Counted from the first letter of the stretch, positions 16,705 to 24,345 are shown. The stretch is 64,000 nt of DNA from Sva-07 sp964651825 (GCA_964651825.1 CAZYWK010000001.1:90669-154668); one strand, 5' to 3'. The notes: a model not told the origin generated them from the letters alone. Numbers and translations are program-made.

Positions 16705-16729
16705 GAGCCCGGGCGCTGGGCCCGGGCTC
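16705..16729 (-). terminator. Intrinsic-type terminator of livK
   Basis: Arms GAGCCCGGGC (16705-16714) and GCCCGGGCTC (16720-16729) form a perfect 10-bp GC stem with a 5-nt loop. On the minus strand it is followed by TTTC. It lies 55 nt beyond the stop of the LivK-type gene and before gdhA, so it should end the livK transcript. Confidence 0.7.
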
Positions 16730-16730
16730 C

Positions 16731-16780
16731 TTCAGGTGTTCAGGTGTTCAGGTGTTCAGGTGTTCAGGTGTTCAGGTGTT
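16731..16780. repeat. Six tandem copies of TTCAGGTG
   Basis: The 8-bp unit TTCAGGTG is repeated six times without error (16731-16778) plus two bases. It lies between the stop of the LivK-type gene (16784) and its terminator hairpin, so it is transcribed in the 3' untranslated region. A perfect short array of this kind is prone to slippage and could vary between strains. Confidence 0.95.
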
Positions 16781-16783
16781 GGA

Positions 16784-18256
16784 TCAGTTGCCGGCGTCGA
16801 AGTCAACGCCGAGGGCGTTGCCGATGTTGCCGTCCGAGCCGTACACGTTCTTGACGGTCGGTCCAATGCCCTTTTCGATCATCGAACGGAGGATCTTCGA
16901 GGACTCGTTGAAGCCGATGACGATGATCGCGTCCGGGTCGGCAGCGGCGATCGCGTCGATCTCGCTGTCGAAGGACGTGGCGGCCGGGTCGTAGGACTGC
17001 TGGTAGACGATCTCGCCACCGGATTCGGTGATGGTCGCCGCAGCGGTCTCGGCGAGGCCGTTGCCGTAGGCGTCGTTCAGGTTGAGGATGGCGACCGTCT
17101 GGTTGCCGTCGTTCACCACGAACTGGCCGAGCACGTCACCCTGGTACAGGTCCGGGGGAGCGGTGCGGAAGTACAGGCCCTTGTCGTCGTACTCCGAGAA
17201 CGCCTCGGAGGTGTTGGCCGGCGAGAACATCGTGACGCCGGCTGCCGTGATCTTGTCGATGACCGACAACGACACGCCAGAAGACGCGGCGCCGATGATC
17301 ACGTCGACATTCTCCGACAGGAGACGGTCCGTGGTCTGGTTGGCCTGGTCGGTGGTCGTGTCGCCCGAGTCACCCTCGATGCCCACGACGTCCTTGCCGA
17401 GCACGCCACCGTTCTCGTTGATCTCCTGGATGGCGAGATCGAAACCGGCGAACTCCGGCGGTCCGAGGAAGGCGAGCGACCCCGTCTGCGGGAGCAGTGT
17501 GCCGAACGTCAACACACCGTCACCGACGCGGCTGCCCACGACGGGAACCTGGTCGACGTCGAGGTCGGGCGGCCCCTCGGCCGTGATGTACTCGGTCTGG
17601 CTGATGTCGATGCGGTTGTTGTTGCCCATCTTCAGCAGGCCGTAGCTCGCCACGATCGGCTCGCCGTTGCCGGCGAACGTCAGGGGACCAGAGATGCCGT
17701 CGTAATCGATGTCTTCGCCGGCCTCGATCAGCGCGACGCAGTCGGCGAAGGTCGTGCACTTCTCACCGTCGCGGGTGATGCCGTTGATCAGTTCGGCGTG
17801 GGCGATGCCGTCGTCGCCGGCCTGGACCACGGCGAGCGCCGAGATCATCACGGCGTCGTAGGTCTCGGTGGCGTAGTTGAGGTCTTCGAGGTTCGGGTCG
17901 ATCTCGCACAGGCGAGCGATGAACTCCGGGGTGATCTCACCGAACGGCGTGGTGCCGGCGAAGCCCTCGAGGTCACCGTCGACGACATCGCTCGGCGCGT
18001 TGCCGCACTCGGTCTCGTCGCCGCCGGCCTCGGTGCCGGTCGGAGCCTCGGTGCCCTCTGGAGCCTCGGTGCCTTCGGGTGCCTCGGTTCCTTCCGGAGC
18101 CTCGGTGCCCTCTGGCGCTTCGGTTCCTTCCGGAGCATCGGTGCCGGCCGGTGCGTTGGTGCTCGCCGAATCGTCGCTGTCACTGCCGCAGGCGGCGGCG
18201 GTGAACGACAACGCGACCAGCAGCGCACCGACGCGAATCACGCGTGATTTCTGCAT
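16784..18256 (-). CDS. LivK-type ABC substrate-binding lipoprotein, circularly permuted
   Basis: A 490-residue lipoprotein: signal peptide with lipobox TAAAC (Cys23), then an acidic linker (24-~85) with five EGTEAP repeats. The order of the two halves of the type-1 binding-protein fold is swapped. Residues ~91-225 match what is normally the C-terminal part (GTTPFGEITPEF, NYATETYDAVMISALAV, DIDYDGISGPLTFAGNGEP, ASYGLLKM). A ~20-residue joint follows. Residues ~247-490 match the normal N-terminal part (LTFGTLLPQTGSLAFLGPPE, GAASSGVSLSVIDKI, FSPANTS, YFRTAPPD, LNDAYGNGLAE, VIGFNESSKI, YGSDGNIGNALG). The protein ends at GVDFDAGN, where ordinary homologues continue into the segment placed first here. 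All family regions are present, so it should fold. It probably feeds the nearby LivHMGF permease, although it lies on the other strand behind gdhA. A purine-rich ribosome-binding site (GGGGGAGAA) precedes the ATG. Confidence 0.9.
   Translation of the reverse strand: MQKSRVIRVGALLVALSFTAAACGSDSDDSASTNAPAGTDAPEGTEAPEGTEAPEGTEAPEGTEAPEGTEAPTGTEAGGDETECGNAPSDVVDGDLEGFAGTTPFGEITPEFIARLCEIDPNLEDLNYATETYDAVMISALAVVQAGDDGIAHAELINGITRDGEKCTTFADCVALIEAGEDIDYDGISGPLTFAGNGEPIVASYGLLKMGNNNRIDISQTEYITAEGPPDLDVDQVPVVGSRVGDGVLTFGTLLPQTGSLAFLGPPEFAGFDLAIQEINENGGVLGKDVVGIEGDSGDTTTDQANQTTDRLLSENVDVIIGAASSGVSLSVIDKITAAGVTMFSPANTSEAFSEYDDKGLYFRTAPPDLYQGDVLGQFVVNDGNQTVAILNLNDAYGNGLAETAAATITESGGEIVYQQSYDPAATSFDSEIDAIAAADPDAIIVIGFNESSKILRSMIEKGIGPTVKNVYGSDGNIGNALGVDFDAGN
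18026..18139 (-). repeat. In-gene 18-bp repeats coding for the EGTEAP linker
   Basis: Five copies of an 18-bp unit code for EGTEAP at residues 43-72, with a degenerate copy on each side. Synonymous codons vary between copies, so the array is not a very recent expansion. It gives a flexible, acidic tether between the lipid anchor and the binding domain. Confidence 0.9.
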
Positions 18257-18318
18257 AGTTGTGGGTTCTCCCCCTTGTTGGGGCACCGGCGGGATGCCGG
18301 AGCTCATAAGGTGCGCCA

Positions 18319-18324
18319 AGTGTA
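18319..18324 (-). promoter_or_regulatory. -10 box of livK-type gene
   Basis: TACACT on the minus strand lies about 62 nt before the ATG at 18256. This gives a leader of about 55 nt with its own ribosome-binding site, unlike the leaderless genes nearby. Confidence 0.4.
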
Positions 18325-18352
18325 GGCATCGTTGCTGCGATCTGCCAGGCAC

Positions 18353-18358
18353 TACCGT
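18353..18358 (+). promoter_or_regulatory. -10-like box of enoyl-CoA hydratase gene
   Basis: TACCGT lies 68 nt before the GTG at 18427 and would give a leader of about 60 nt. It is back to back with the livK-type promoter. Confidence 0.3.
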
Positions 18359-18426
18359 TTCAGGAGCATGAATGTCGCCGAATGGCTGTGCCGACACGCC
18401 ACCCACGACCAGCGGGGAGAACGACC

Positions 18427-19227
18427 GTGACCGAAGTCCTCTACGACGTGTCCGACCACGTTGCCACCATCACCTTGAACGCCCCGGAGCGGATGAACAC
18501 GATCTCCGGGGTGATGCTGACGGAGATCTCCGAGCGCCTGCTGGAGGCCGACCGCGACCCCGATGCCCGGTGCATCGTCCTCACCGGTGAGGGCCGCGCG
18601 TTCTGCGCCGGACTCGACCTGCAGGCCCAGATGGCGGGCCCGAAGGGCGGCCTCGGCAACCTCGGCGGCCCGCAGTCGTTCACCGGCGAGTTCGAATTGC
18701 GTGACGCGCCGCCGATCGTGCTCCACAACATCGACACGCCGACGGTCTGTGCCCTCAACGGCGGCGCCGCCGGATACGGGCTCGACCTCGCCCTCGGCTG
18801 CGACATCCGCATCGCGGCCGACACCGCCAAGCTCAACCCCGGCTTCGCCAAGCGCGGCATCCTTCCGGAGAGCGGCGGCACCTGGCTGCTGCCCCGGATC
18901 GTGGGATATGCGACGGCGGCCGAGATCGCGTTCACCGGTCGCACGCTCAACGCCGATGAAGCCCTCGCGTACGGCCTCGTGAACCAGGTCGTCCCGGCCG
19001 GTGAGCTGGCGAAGCGAGCTGGTGAGATGGCCGGCGAGATCGCCGCCAATGCCCCGCTGGCGGTGCGGGCCATCAAGCGGATGATGCGTGCCGCGGAGAC
19101 CGAGACGTTCGAGCAGAACGTGCACCACGTGTTCCTCCAGCTCCTCCCGCTGCTGCGCACCGACGACTTCACCGAGGGCGTCACCGCCTTCATGGAGAAG
19201 CGGCCGCCCGAGTTCACCGGGCGCTGA
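18427..19227 (+). CDS. Enoyl-CoA hydratase/isomerase family protein
   Basis: A 266-residue crotonase-fold protein. The oxyanion-hole segments are RAFCAGLDL and NGGAAGYGLDLALGCDIRIA, and a Glu occurs at the usual catalytic place in GILPESGGTW. It probably hydrates or isomerises an enoyl-CoA in fatty-acid or branched-chain catabolism. The GTG at 18427 is chosen because GGGGAGAA lies just before it; an in-frame ATG exists at 18382. The nitroreductase starts only 4 nt after the stop, so they likely form a two-gene unit. Confidence 0.88.
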   Translation: MTEVLYDVSDHVATITLNAPERMNTISGVMLTEISERLLEADRDPDARCIVLTGEGRAFCAGLDLQAQMAGPKGGLGNLGGPQSFTGEFELRDAPPIVLHNIDTPTVCALNGGAAGYGLDLALGCDIRIAADTAKLNPGFAKRGILPESGGTWLLPRIVGYATAAEIAFTGRTLNADEALAYGLVNQVVPAGELAKRAGEMAGEIAANAPLAVRAIKRMMRAAETETFEQNVHHVFLQLLPLLRTDDFTEGVTAFMEKRPPEFTGR

Positions 19228-19231
19228 GCTC

Positions 19232-19849
19232 GTGGCCGATCCGGTCACGCTGCTCGACGGGCTCGCCACGACACGGGCGATCCGCCGGTACACCGACGAC
19301 CCCGTCCCGCCGGAGGATCTCGCGGCGATCCTGTGGCACGCCGGCCGGGCCCCGTCCGGATCCAACCGACAGCCGTTCCGATTCCTCGTGCTGCTCGACG
19401 GCCCGAATGCCCGCCGCGCGCGGTCGCTGCTCGGCGAGTCGTTCCGCACGGGCTGGGCCGCCAAGCGGAGCGCCGACGGCTACCGGCCGTCGCGCTTCGC
19501 CGACTCGATGCAGCAGTTCGTCGACGGGTTCGAGGAGGTCCCGGTGGTCGTGCTGGTCTGCCTCGATCGCTACCGGTCGCCGACGCCGTACGAGGGGGCG
19601 TCGGTCTATCCGGCATGCCAGAACCTGCTCCTCGCCGCGCGGGCGCTCGGATACGGCGGCGCGCTGACGATGTGGCATCTGGGCGTGGAGCGCGAGCTGC
19701 GCGAGATCCTCTCGATCCCTGAATCGGTTGCGCTGTCGGCGTGCATCACCCTCGGGGTGCCGGCCGGCCGTCACGGGCCGTTGAAGCGCAAGCCCCTCGG
19801 CGAGGTCGTCTTCGACGACTCCTGGGGCGAGCCGGCGACGTGGGTCTAA
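19232..19849 (+). CDS. Nitroreductase family protein
   Basis: A 205-residue FMN-dependent nitroreductase-fold protein. The N-terminus has the FMN phosphate-binding motif TTRAIRRYTDDPVPPEDL, followed by APSGSNRQPFRF. The C-terminal part has the CITLGVPAGRHGPLKRKPL block typical of the family. Members reduce nitro compounds, quinones or enones with NAD(P)H; some F420-linked or dehalogenating relatives are known, so the substrate is open. The GTG start lies 4 nt after the enoyl-CoA hydratase stop. Confidence 0.85.
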   Translation: MADPVTLLDGLATTRAIRRYTDDPVPPEDLAAILWHAGRAPSGSNRQPFRFLVLLDGPNARRARSLLGESFRTGWAAKRSADGYRPSRFADSMQQFVDGFEEVPVVVLVCLDRYRSPTPYEGASVYPACQNLLLAARALGYGGALTMWHLGVERELREILSIPESVALSACITLGVPAGRHGPLKRKPLGEVVFDDSWGEPATWV

Positions 19850-19852
19850 CGT
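19847..19852 (+). promoter_or_regulatory. -10 box of xylB (leaderless)
   Basis: TAACGT overlaps the nitroreductase stop codon and ends 7 nt before the xylB ATG. Confidence 0.45.
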
Positions 19853-19859
19853 CCGGTCG

Positions 19860-21314
19860 ATGACGTTCGTCTGCGGGGTCGACTCCTCCACGCAATCCAC
19901 CAAGGTAGAGATCCGCGAGCTCGAATCGGGCCGCGTCGTGGGATCCGGGTCGGCCCCCCATCCGACGGTGACGCCACCGGTGAGCGAGCAGGACCCCGAT
20001 TCGTGGTGGGCGGCATTGCAGACCGCGCTGGCGATGGCGCAGGACGCGGCGAGCGCCGACCGGGGTGGCGCCCCGGTCGAACTCGCGGCGATCAGCATCG
20101 GCGGGCAGCAGCACGGCATGGTGGCCCTCGACGCCGACGGCCGGCCGGTGCACCCGGCCAAACTCTGGAACGACACGGAGTCGGCGCCCGACGCCGGCTG
20201 GCTGATCTCCCAGCTCGGTGGCGGCGACGACGGGCGGGCCGCATGGGCCGCGGCGACGGGGAGCGTGCCGGTGGCCTCGTTCACGGTGACCAAGCTGTCG
20301 TGGCTGCACCGGTCGCATCCCGACGAGTGGGTCCGCGTCGCCCGCGTGCTGCTCCCTCACGACTACCTGACGTTCAAGCTGACGGGCCGCTACACGACCG
20401 ATCGGGGTGACGCCTCCGGCACCGGTTACTGGTCGCCGGCGACCGGCACCTACCTCGACGACGTGCTGGCGATCGTCGACCGCGACCGCGACTGGTCCGC
20501 CGTGCTGCCGACGGTGCTCGGACCGTACGAGTCCGCGGGCGCGTTCGGCGGTGCGGTCGTCGGTCCGGGCACGGGCGACAACATGGCCGCCGCGCTCGGC
20601 GTCGGCCTCGGCACCGGCGATGCGGTGCTGTCCGCGGGCACGTCCGGGGTCGCGTACGCCGTGTCGGCCACACCGACCGCCGACGCGTCGGGTCTCGTCG
20701 CCGGGTTCGCCGACGCGACCGGGCAGTACCTGCCGCTCGTGTGCACGCTGAACGCAGCCAAGGTGATCGACGCCGTTGCCCGCCTGCTCGGTGTCGACCA
20801 CGACGAGTTCGACCGCCTGGCCCTTGCGGCCGCACCCGGCTCGGCGATCGGATCGGCGCCGACGCTGCTGCCGTACTTCGACGGCGAGCGCACCCCCAAC
20901 CGACCTGATGCGACCGGTTCGATCGGCGGCCTGCGGACCGACGTGACCCGCGAGCAGTTCGCCCGTGCAGCGGTCGACGGGGTGGCGTGCGGCCTCGTCG
21001 ACGCGCTCGACGCATTGCGGGCACACGCTCCTGTCGATGGCCGGATCATGCTCGTCGGCGGTCTGGCGAGGAGTTCCGCGTTCCGCCGGGTGCTGGCCGG
21101 ACTCGTCGATCGGCCGATCGTCGTCAGCGACGCCGAACAGGCCGTCGCCACCGGCGCCGCCGTCCAGGCCGCGGCGGTGCTGGAGGGCTCCGATGCGGCG
21201 ACCGTCCAACGTCGCTGGGGTCTCGGGGGCGGTGTCGCGATCGACGACGGCGTCGATCCGGGTGACCTGCGGTCCCGTTACGCGGAGCTCCGCGACCGAG
21301 CCGATGGTTCGTAG
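19860..21314 (+). CDS. xylB: Xylulokinase-like FGGY carbohydrate kinase
   Basis: A 484-residue FGGY-family kinase. The N-terminal ATPase lobe begins CGVDSSTQSTKVEI, has ISIGGQQHGMV and LWNDTESA (sugar-binding region), and the C-terminal lobe has SAGTSGVAYA, FDGERTPNRPD and the adenosine motif MLVGGLARSSAFR. Length and motifs fit xylulokinase, which phosphorylates D-xylulose to xylulose 5-phosphate. Other FGGY substrates cannot be excluded, because no xylose isomerase or sugar transporter is nearby. It overlaps the J-domain gene by 11 nt. Confidence 0.85.
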   Translation: MTFVCGVDSSTQSTKVEIRELESGRVVGSGSAPHPTVTPPVSEQDPDSWWAALQTALAMAQDAASADRGGAPVELAAISIGGQQHGMVALDADGRPVHPAKLWNDTESAPDAGWLISQLGGGDDGRAAWAAATGSVPVASFTVTKLSWLHRSHPDEWVRVARVLLPHDYLTFKLTGRYTTDRGDASGTGYWSPATGTYLDDVLAIVDRDRDWSAVLPTVLGPYESAGAFGGAVVGPGTGDNMAAALGVGLGTGDAVLSAGTSGVAYAVSATPTADASGLVAGFADATGQYLPLVCTLNAAKVIDAVARLLGVDHDEFDRLALAAAPGSAIGSAPTLLPYFDGERTPNRPDATGSIGGLRTDVTREQFARAAVDGVACGLVDALDALRAHAPVDGRIMLVGGLARSSAFRRVLAGLVDRPIVVSDAEQAVATGAAVQAAAVLEGSDAATVQRRWGLGGGVAIDDGVDPGDLRSRYAELRDRADGS

Positions 21315-21861
21315 CGACGACGACCCGTTCACCGCGCTCGGACTGGACCACACCGCGGACGCGGACGAGGTTCGCGCCGCCCGCCGCCGCCTGGCCCGCG
21401 CCGCCCACCCCGACGCCGGCGGCGACACCGCACACATGGCATCGCTCAACGACGCCGCCGCCCGCGCCCTCCGCCAGATCGCCGCCCGCGACACCCCGTT
21501 CGTTCCGGCCCCGTCCCCAAACGCACGAGGTCCGTTCCGTCCTGGGCGCGGCACCCAACATGACGTGCCGTCCTTCACGGTCGAGGCGCTGCCGGTGGAG
21601 GCGTTCGAAGCGCTCGTCGTCGTGGCGGGCTGGTTCGGTGAGATCATCGACGACGACCCGCCGTACCGCCTCGACGTCCACACGACCGAGCCGTTCGAGT
21701 GTTGGTGCCGTTTGGACATCGTCCCCGACGCCGGTGCGTCGACCGTCAGCCTCGCCGTCGGTGGCTGGGCCGACGAGCCGCCGCCCCCGGTCGAGGAGGT
21801 CCGCGACGTGTTCGTCGACGCCCTCAACCGTCTCGACTGGGACTCGATGCACGACCGCTGA
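21304..21861 (+). CDS. J-domain (DnaJ-like) protein
   Basis: A 185-residue protein with an N-terminal J-domain (about residues 6-60). It contains DPFTALGL, a basic helix RRRLARAAHPDAGG with the HPD tripeptide that stimulates Hsp70 ATPase, and the following MASLNDAAARAL helix. The C-terminal ~100 residues (from FTVEALPVEAFEAL) are a separate small domain that I do not recognise. The linker between them (residues ~64-76) is coded by one copy of a short repeat found elsewhere in this window in non-coding DNA (39858-39926, 48976-49044). It is probably a co-chaperone bringing a specific client to DnaK. Confidence 0.8.
   Translation: MVRSDDDPFTALGLDHTADADEVRAARRRLARAAHPDAGGDTAHMASLNDAAARALRQIAARDTPFVPAPSPNARGPFRPGRGTQHDVPSFTVEALPVEAFEALVVVAGWFGEIIDDDPPYRLDVHTTEPFECWCRLDIVPDAGASTVSLAVGGWADEPPPPVEEVRDVFVDALNRLDWDSMHDR
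21493..21530. repeat. Interspersed short repeat, copy A (inside a coding sequence)
   Basis: The stretch CCCCGTTCGTTCCGGCCCCG and the following TCCCCAAACGCACG match the units at 39858-39926 and 48976-49044, with only a few differences. This copy lies in frame inside the J-domain gene and codes for a Pro/Ala/Asn-rich linker. Confidence 0.85.
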
Positions 21862-21899
21862 GGGTCTGCTTGCCGGACTCGCATCGACGTGGAAGTCGG

Positions 21900-22583
21900 A
21901 TGCAGTATGCACCGGTGCACTTCCTGCTCGTCCATGGCACGACCCAGTCGCCCGATGGCTGGCGACTCCTGATCGATGAGCTGGTGGCGATCGGCCACAC
22001 CGCGGAGACGACCGATCTGCTCCGGTTCGGTGAAGCCGCGACGTCGACCGAGTACGGCCAGGCGGTCGCCGCGGAGCTGTCGGGCCCGAAGGTCGACGTC
22101 GTCGTCGCTCACTCGGGGTCTGGGTTGCTCTTGCCGGCGATCGCCATCTCGACGCGGGCTGCCGTGCAGGTGTATCTCGCGGCGTTCATTCCGAATGGTT
22201 CCGCGAGCTTGATGGAGGAGGTCGACGACGACGCCAGCAAGGTGTTCAATGACGATTGGATCGGCGTCGACCCGACCGCGAATCCACAGGACGCCCACCA
22301 TTTCCTCTTTCACGACTGCAGCCCGGCGGTGGAGGACTGGGCGGTGCACACGTTGCGTCCGTTCCTGCCGGCGTCGGTCTACTCCGAGCGGGTATCGCTC
22401 GCTCCCTCGGTGCCAGCCATGGCCATCGCGCCGGAGCACGATCGCACGTTGCGTCCCGAGTGGATGATCGTGGCATCGAGGGAACGTCTTGGCGTCGAGG
22501 CGATCGTCGTGCCCGGTGGCCACTGTGCTCATGTGTCGAGGCCGCGAGACATCGCCGCGATCCTCGCCGCCGCGCCGACGTAG
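21900..22583 (+). CDS. Alpha/beta hydrolase
   Basis: A 227-residue alpha/beta hydrolase. The oxyanion-hole turn is LLVHGTTQSPDGW, the nucleophile elbow is AHSGSG, and the C-terminal His lies in GGHCAHVSRPRD. This matches the small esterase group that includes plant methylesterase/hydroxynitrile lyase-like proteins and bacterial relatives. The reaction is likely hydrolysis of a small ester, but the substrate is unknown. The ATG at 21900 begins the conserved fold; no clear ribosome-binding site precedes it. Transcription may continue from xylB and the J-domain gene, 38 nt upstream. Confidence 0.8.
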   Translation: MQYAPVHFLLVHGTTQSPDGWRLLIDELVAIGHTAETTDLLRFGEAATSTEYGQAVAAELSGPKVDVVVAHSGSGLLLPAIAISTRAAVQVYLAAFIPNGSASLMEEVDDDASKVFNDDWIGVDPTANPQDAHHFLFHDCSPAVEDWAVHTLRPFLPASVYSERVSLAPSVPAMAIAPEHDRTLRPEWMIVASRERLGVEAIVVPGGHCAHVSRPRDIAAILAAAPT

Positions 22584-22680
22584 GGCCAGCGCCCGCTCTC
22601 ACCTTCCAACGTTCTCACGCGTCCGCGGGCACGCGGTCGTTGGCCTGATGACCTGATCGGCCCAGTCCCGGGAGTTGTGG

Positions 22681-23646
22681 TCAGCGGGGGGCGGCGGCCT
22701 TGGTGAGGCGATCGCGGATGGCGTGGCCGAGGCCTTCGGCATCCGGGAGCACGGCGATGACGCACGTAGCGCCGTCGGAGTCCGCGGCGCGCAGAAACGC
22801 GTACAGATCACGGGCGTAGGCGGCGATGTCGGCGGTCTCGTCGAGGATCACCGAACCCGGCCGGTCGAGCTGTGCCCGCACGGCGGCCGCATGATCATCG
22901 ACCAGGATGACGGGACACGAGGGTGCGTAGTGCGACTCCAACATCCCGCTCGCCCGTGCCGGGCCGGACGGCGCCGCCAGGTCACCGCCGAGCAGCCGCT
23001 CGATCTGTTCGGTCGGGATGCCGCCGGCGCGCAGCACCTGGGGTGCGCCGCTGCAGAAGTCGATGATCGTGCTCTCCACGCCGATCGGGCACGCTCCGCC
23101 GTCGAGGATCACGTCAAGCGCCGGGTCGAGGCGGGCGCCGAGGTCGGCCACGACGTGGGCGGCCGTCGTCGGGCTGACGGCACCGAAGCGGTTCGCCGAC
23201 GGCGCCGCGAGCGGACCGGCCCGGCGGATCAGCTCGCGCGTCAGCGAATGCGCCGGCACCCGGAGCCCGACCGACGTTCGGCCGCCGGTCACCTCGTCCG
23301 GGACACGATCCGACCGGGGAAGGATCACGGTCAGCGGGCCCGGCCAGGCCAGCTCCACGAGCTGTCGGGCAGCGACAGGAACGTCGACGGCCCAGTCGTC
23401 GAGGTCGGTGACATCGGCGAGGTGCACGATCAGCGGGTGCCCGGCCGGGCGGCCCTTGACTTCGAAGATCCGGCGCACCGCGGCGACGACGGTGGCGCTG
23501 GCGGCCAGCCCGTACACGGTCTCGGTCGGGATCGCGACCAAGCCGCCGCGTTCGATCGCCGCCACCGCGCGATCGACGTCGGTGGTCGGTGCGAGCACGG
23601 TGCGGATCGCCGGGTCAGACTGCGTCGAGGAACTCGAGCGCGGCAT
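22681..23646 (-). CDS. Threonylcarbamoyl-AMP synthase (Sua5 type)
   Basis: A 321-residue Sua5/YrdC/YwlC-family enzyme that makes threonylcarbamoyl-AMP for the t6A37 modification of ANN-decoding tRNAs. The YrdC domain has GGLVAIPTETVYGLAA near residue 35, KGRPAGHPLIVH and SANRFGAVSPTTA. The Sua5-specific linker motif is SGMLESHYAPSCPVIL, followed by a C-terminal Rossmann-like domain, so this is the long form. The ATG at 23646 overlaps the upstream hydrolase by 32 nt; a GTG at 23598 is an alternative start that would avoid the overlap and keep the whole domain. Confidence 0.9.
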   Translation of the reverse strand: MPRSSSSTQSDPAIRTVLAPTTDVDRAVAAIERGGLVAIPTETVYGLAASATVVAAVRRIFEVKGRPAGHPLIVHLADVTDLDDWAVDVPVAARQLVELAWPGPLTVILPRSDRVPDEVTGGRTSVGLRVPAHSLTRELIRRAGPLAAPSANRFGAVSPTTAAHVVADLGARLDPALDVILDGGACPIGVESTIIDFCSGAPQVLRAGGIPTEQIERLLGGDLAAPSGPARASGMLESHYAPSCPVILVDDHAAAVRAQLDRPGSVILDETADIAAYARDLYAFLRAADSDGATCVIAVLPDAEGLGHAIRDRLTKAAAPR

Positions 23647-24319
23647 CGAAGAACCCGAACGAGTCGGGCGTCGCGAAGTGATCGACGTTGCGCAGCGTCT
23701 GGCAGCGGCCGTTCGGGAAACAGGCGGCCAGCTCGTCGCCGGGGTGGGCGAAGTCCTTGTCGCCGACCACGACGAGCACGTCGCAGGTGACGGCCGCGAA
23801 GTCCGCCGGATCGGGCGGCGACGACGGCGGCCGGTTCATGATCGCCTGGAGCGCCGCGAGGTCGTTGCCCGGCTGCTGGGCGTACTGGACGAACAGTCGG
23901 ACGATGTTGTCGAGCTCGGCCAGGTCTTCACCGTCGGCCACCTTCTGCAGGCCATTGGCGATCAGCTCGCTGTTGGAGCGGCTGGGGTCGAGCACGTTGG
24001 CTCCGACCCCGGCGAGGACAAGCCGGTTGAACCGGTCGGGCTGAGCGACCGCCAGCCGCAGCAGCGTCATCGCCCCCAGGGAGAAGCCGATCGCGTCGAC
24101 CGGCCGGTCGGGAAGCGCTTCGACGATCCGCGAGGCGAGGTCGTCGTAGGCCTCCGGCTCGTGTGGCTTCGGAGCCGTGCCGTGGCCGAGCAGGTCGATG
24201 CCGATCACCTCGATGCCGGCGTCCTCCAGCAGCGCGGTGAACCCGTTGCGCTGCCACGTCGACTCGAACGAGCCGCCCCAGCCGTGGACGAGGACGACGG
24301 GTGGGGGAGAAGTGGTCAT
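23615..24319 (-). CDS. Alpha/beta hydrolase
   Basis: A 234-residue alpha/beta hydrolase with a clear triad. It has the HGWGG turn near the N-terminus, nucleophile Ser in GFSLGAMT, acid in VVVGDKD and His in NVDHFATPDSF. The short lid between strands 6 and 7 suggests a small soluble substrate. It is likely cotranscribed with the Sua5 gene downstream. A TAGCCT box lies 9 nt before the ATG, diverging from guaB1. Confidence 0.82.
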   Translation of the reverse strand: MTTSPPPVVLVHGWGGSFESTWQRNGFTALLEDAGIEVIGIDLLGHGTAPKPHEPEAYDDLASRIVEALPDRPVDAIGFSLGAMTLLRLAVAQPDRFNRLVLAGVGANVLDPSRSNSELIANGLQKVADGEDLAELDNIVRLFVQYAQQPGNDLAALQAIMNRPPSSPPDPADFAAVTCDVLVVVGDKDFAHPGDELAACFPNGRCQTLRNVDHFATPDSFGFFDAALEFLDAV

Positions 24320-24328
24320 CGAGCCGAC

Positions 24329-24334
24329 AGGCTA
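24329..24334 (-). promoter_or_regulatory. -10-like box of hydrolase/sua5 unit
   Basis: TAGCCT on the minus strand ends 9 nt before the ATG at 24319. Confidence 0.4.
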
Positions 24335-24339
24335 GGCCG

Positions 24340-24345
24340 TAGCCT
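24340..24345 (+). promoter_or_regulatory. -10 box of guaB1-cmk-plsC operon
   Basis: TAGCCT on the plus strand lies only 5 nt from the minus-strand TAGCCT, making a tight divergent pair. It gives guaB1 a leader of about 55 nt, with the AAGGA ribosome-binding site before the ATG. Confidence 0.4.

Noticed and set aside
16731..16780. CRISPR-like array
   Set aside because: Units are 8 bp, directly adjacent and without spacers; there are no cas genes.
16784..18256. Two fused partial binding proteins, or a frameshifted livK pair
   Set aside because: The two blocks are complementary halves of one fold, not overlapping copies. Each family motif occurs once and the frame is continuous, which supports permutation.
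16784..18256. The permutation as an assembly artefact
   Set aside because: There is no gap or repeat at the joint, the lipobox and linker are in place, and both joints are in frame. It cannot be fully excluded without read data.
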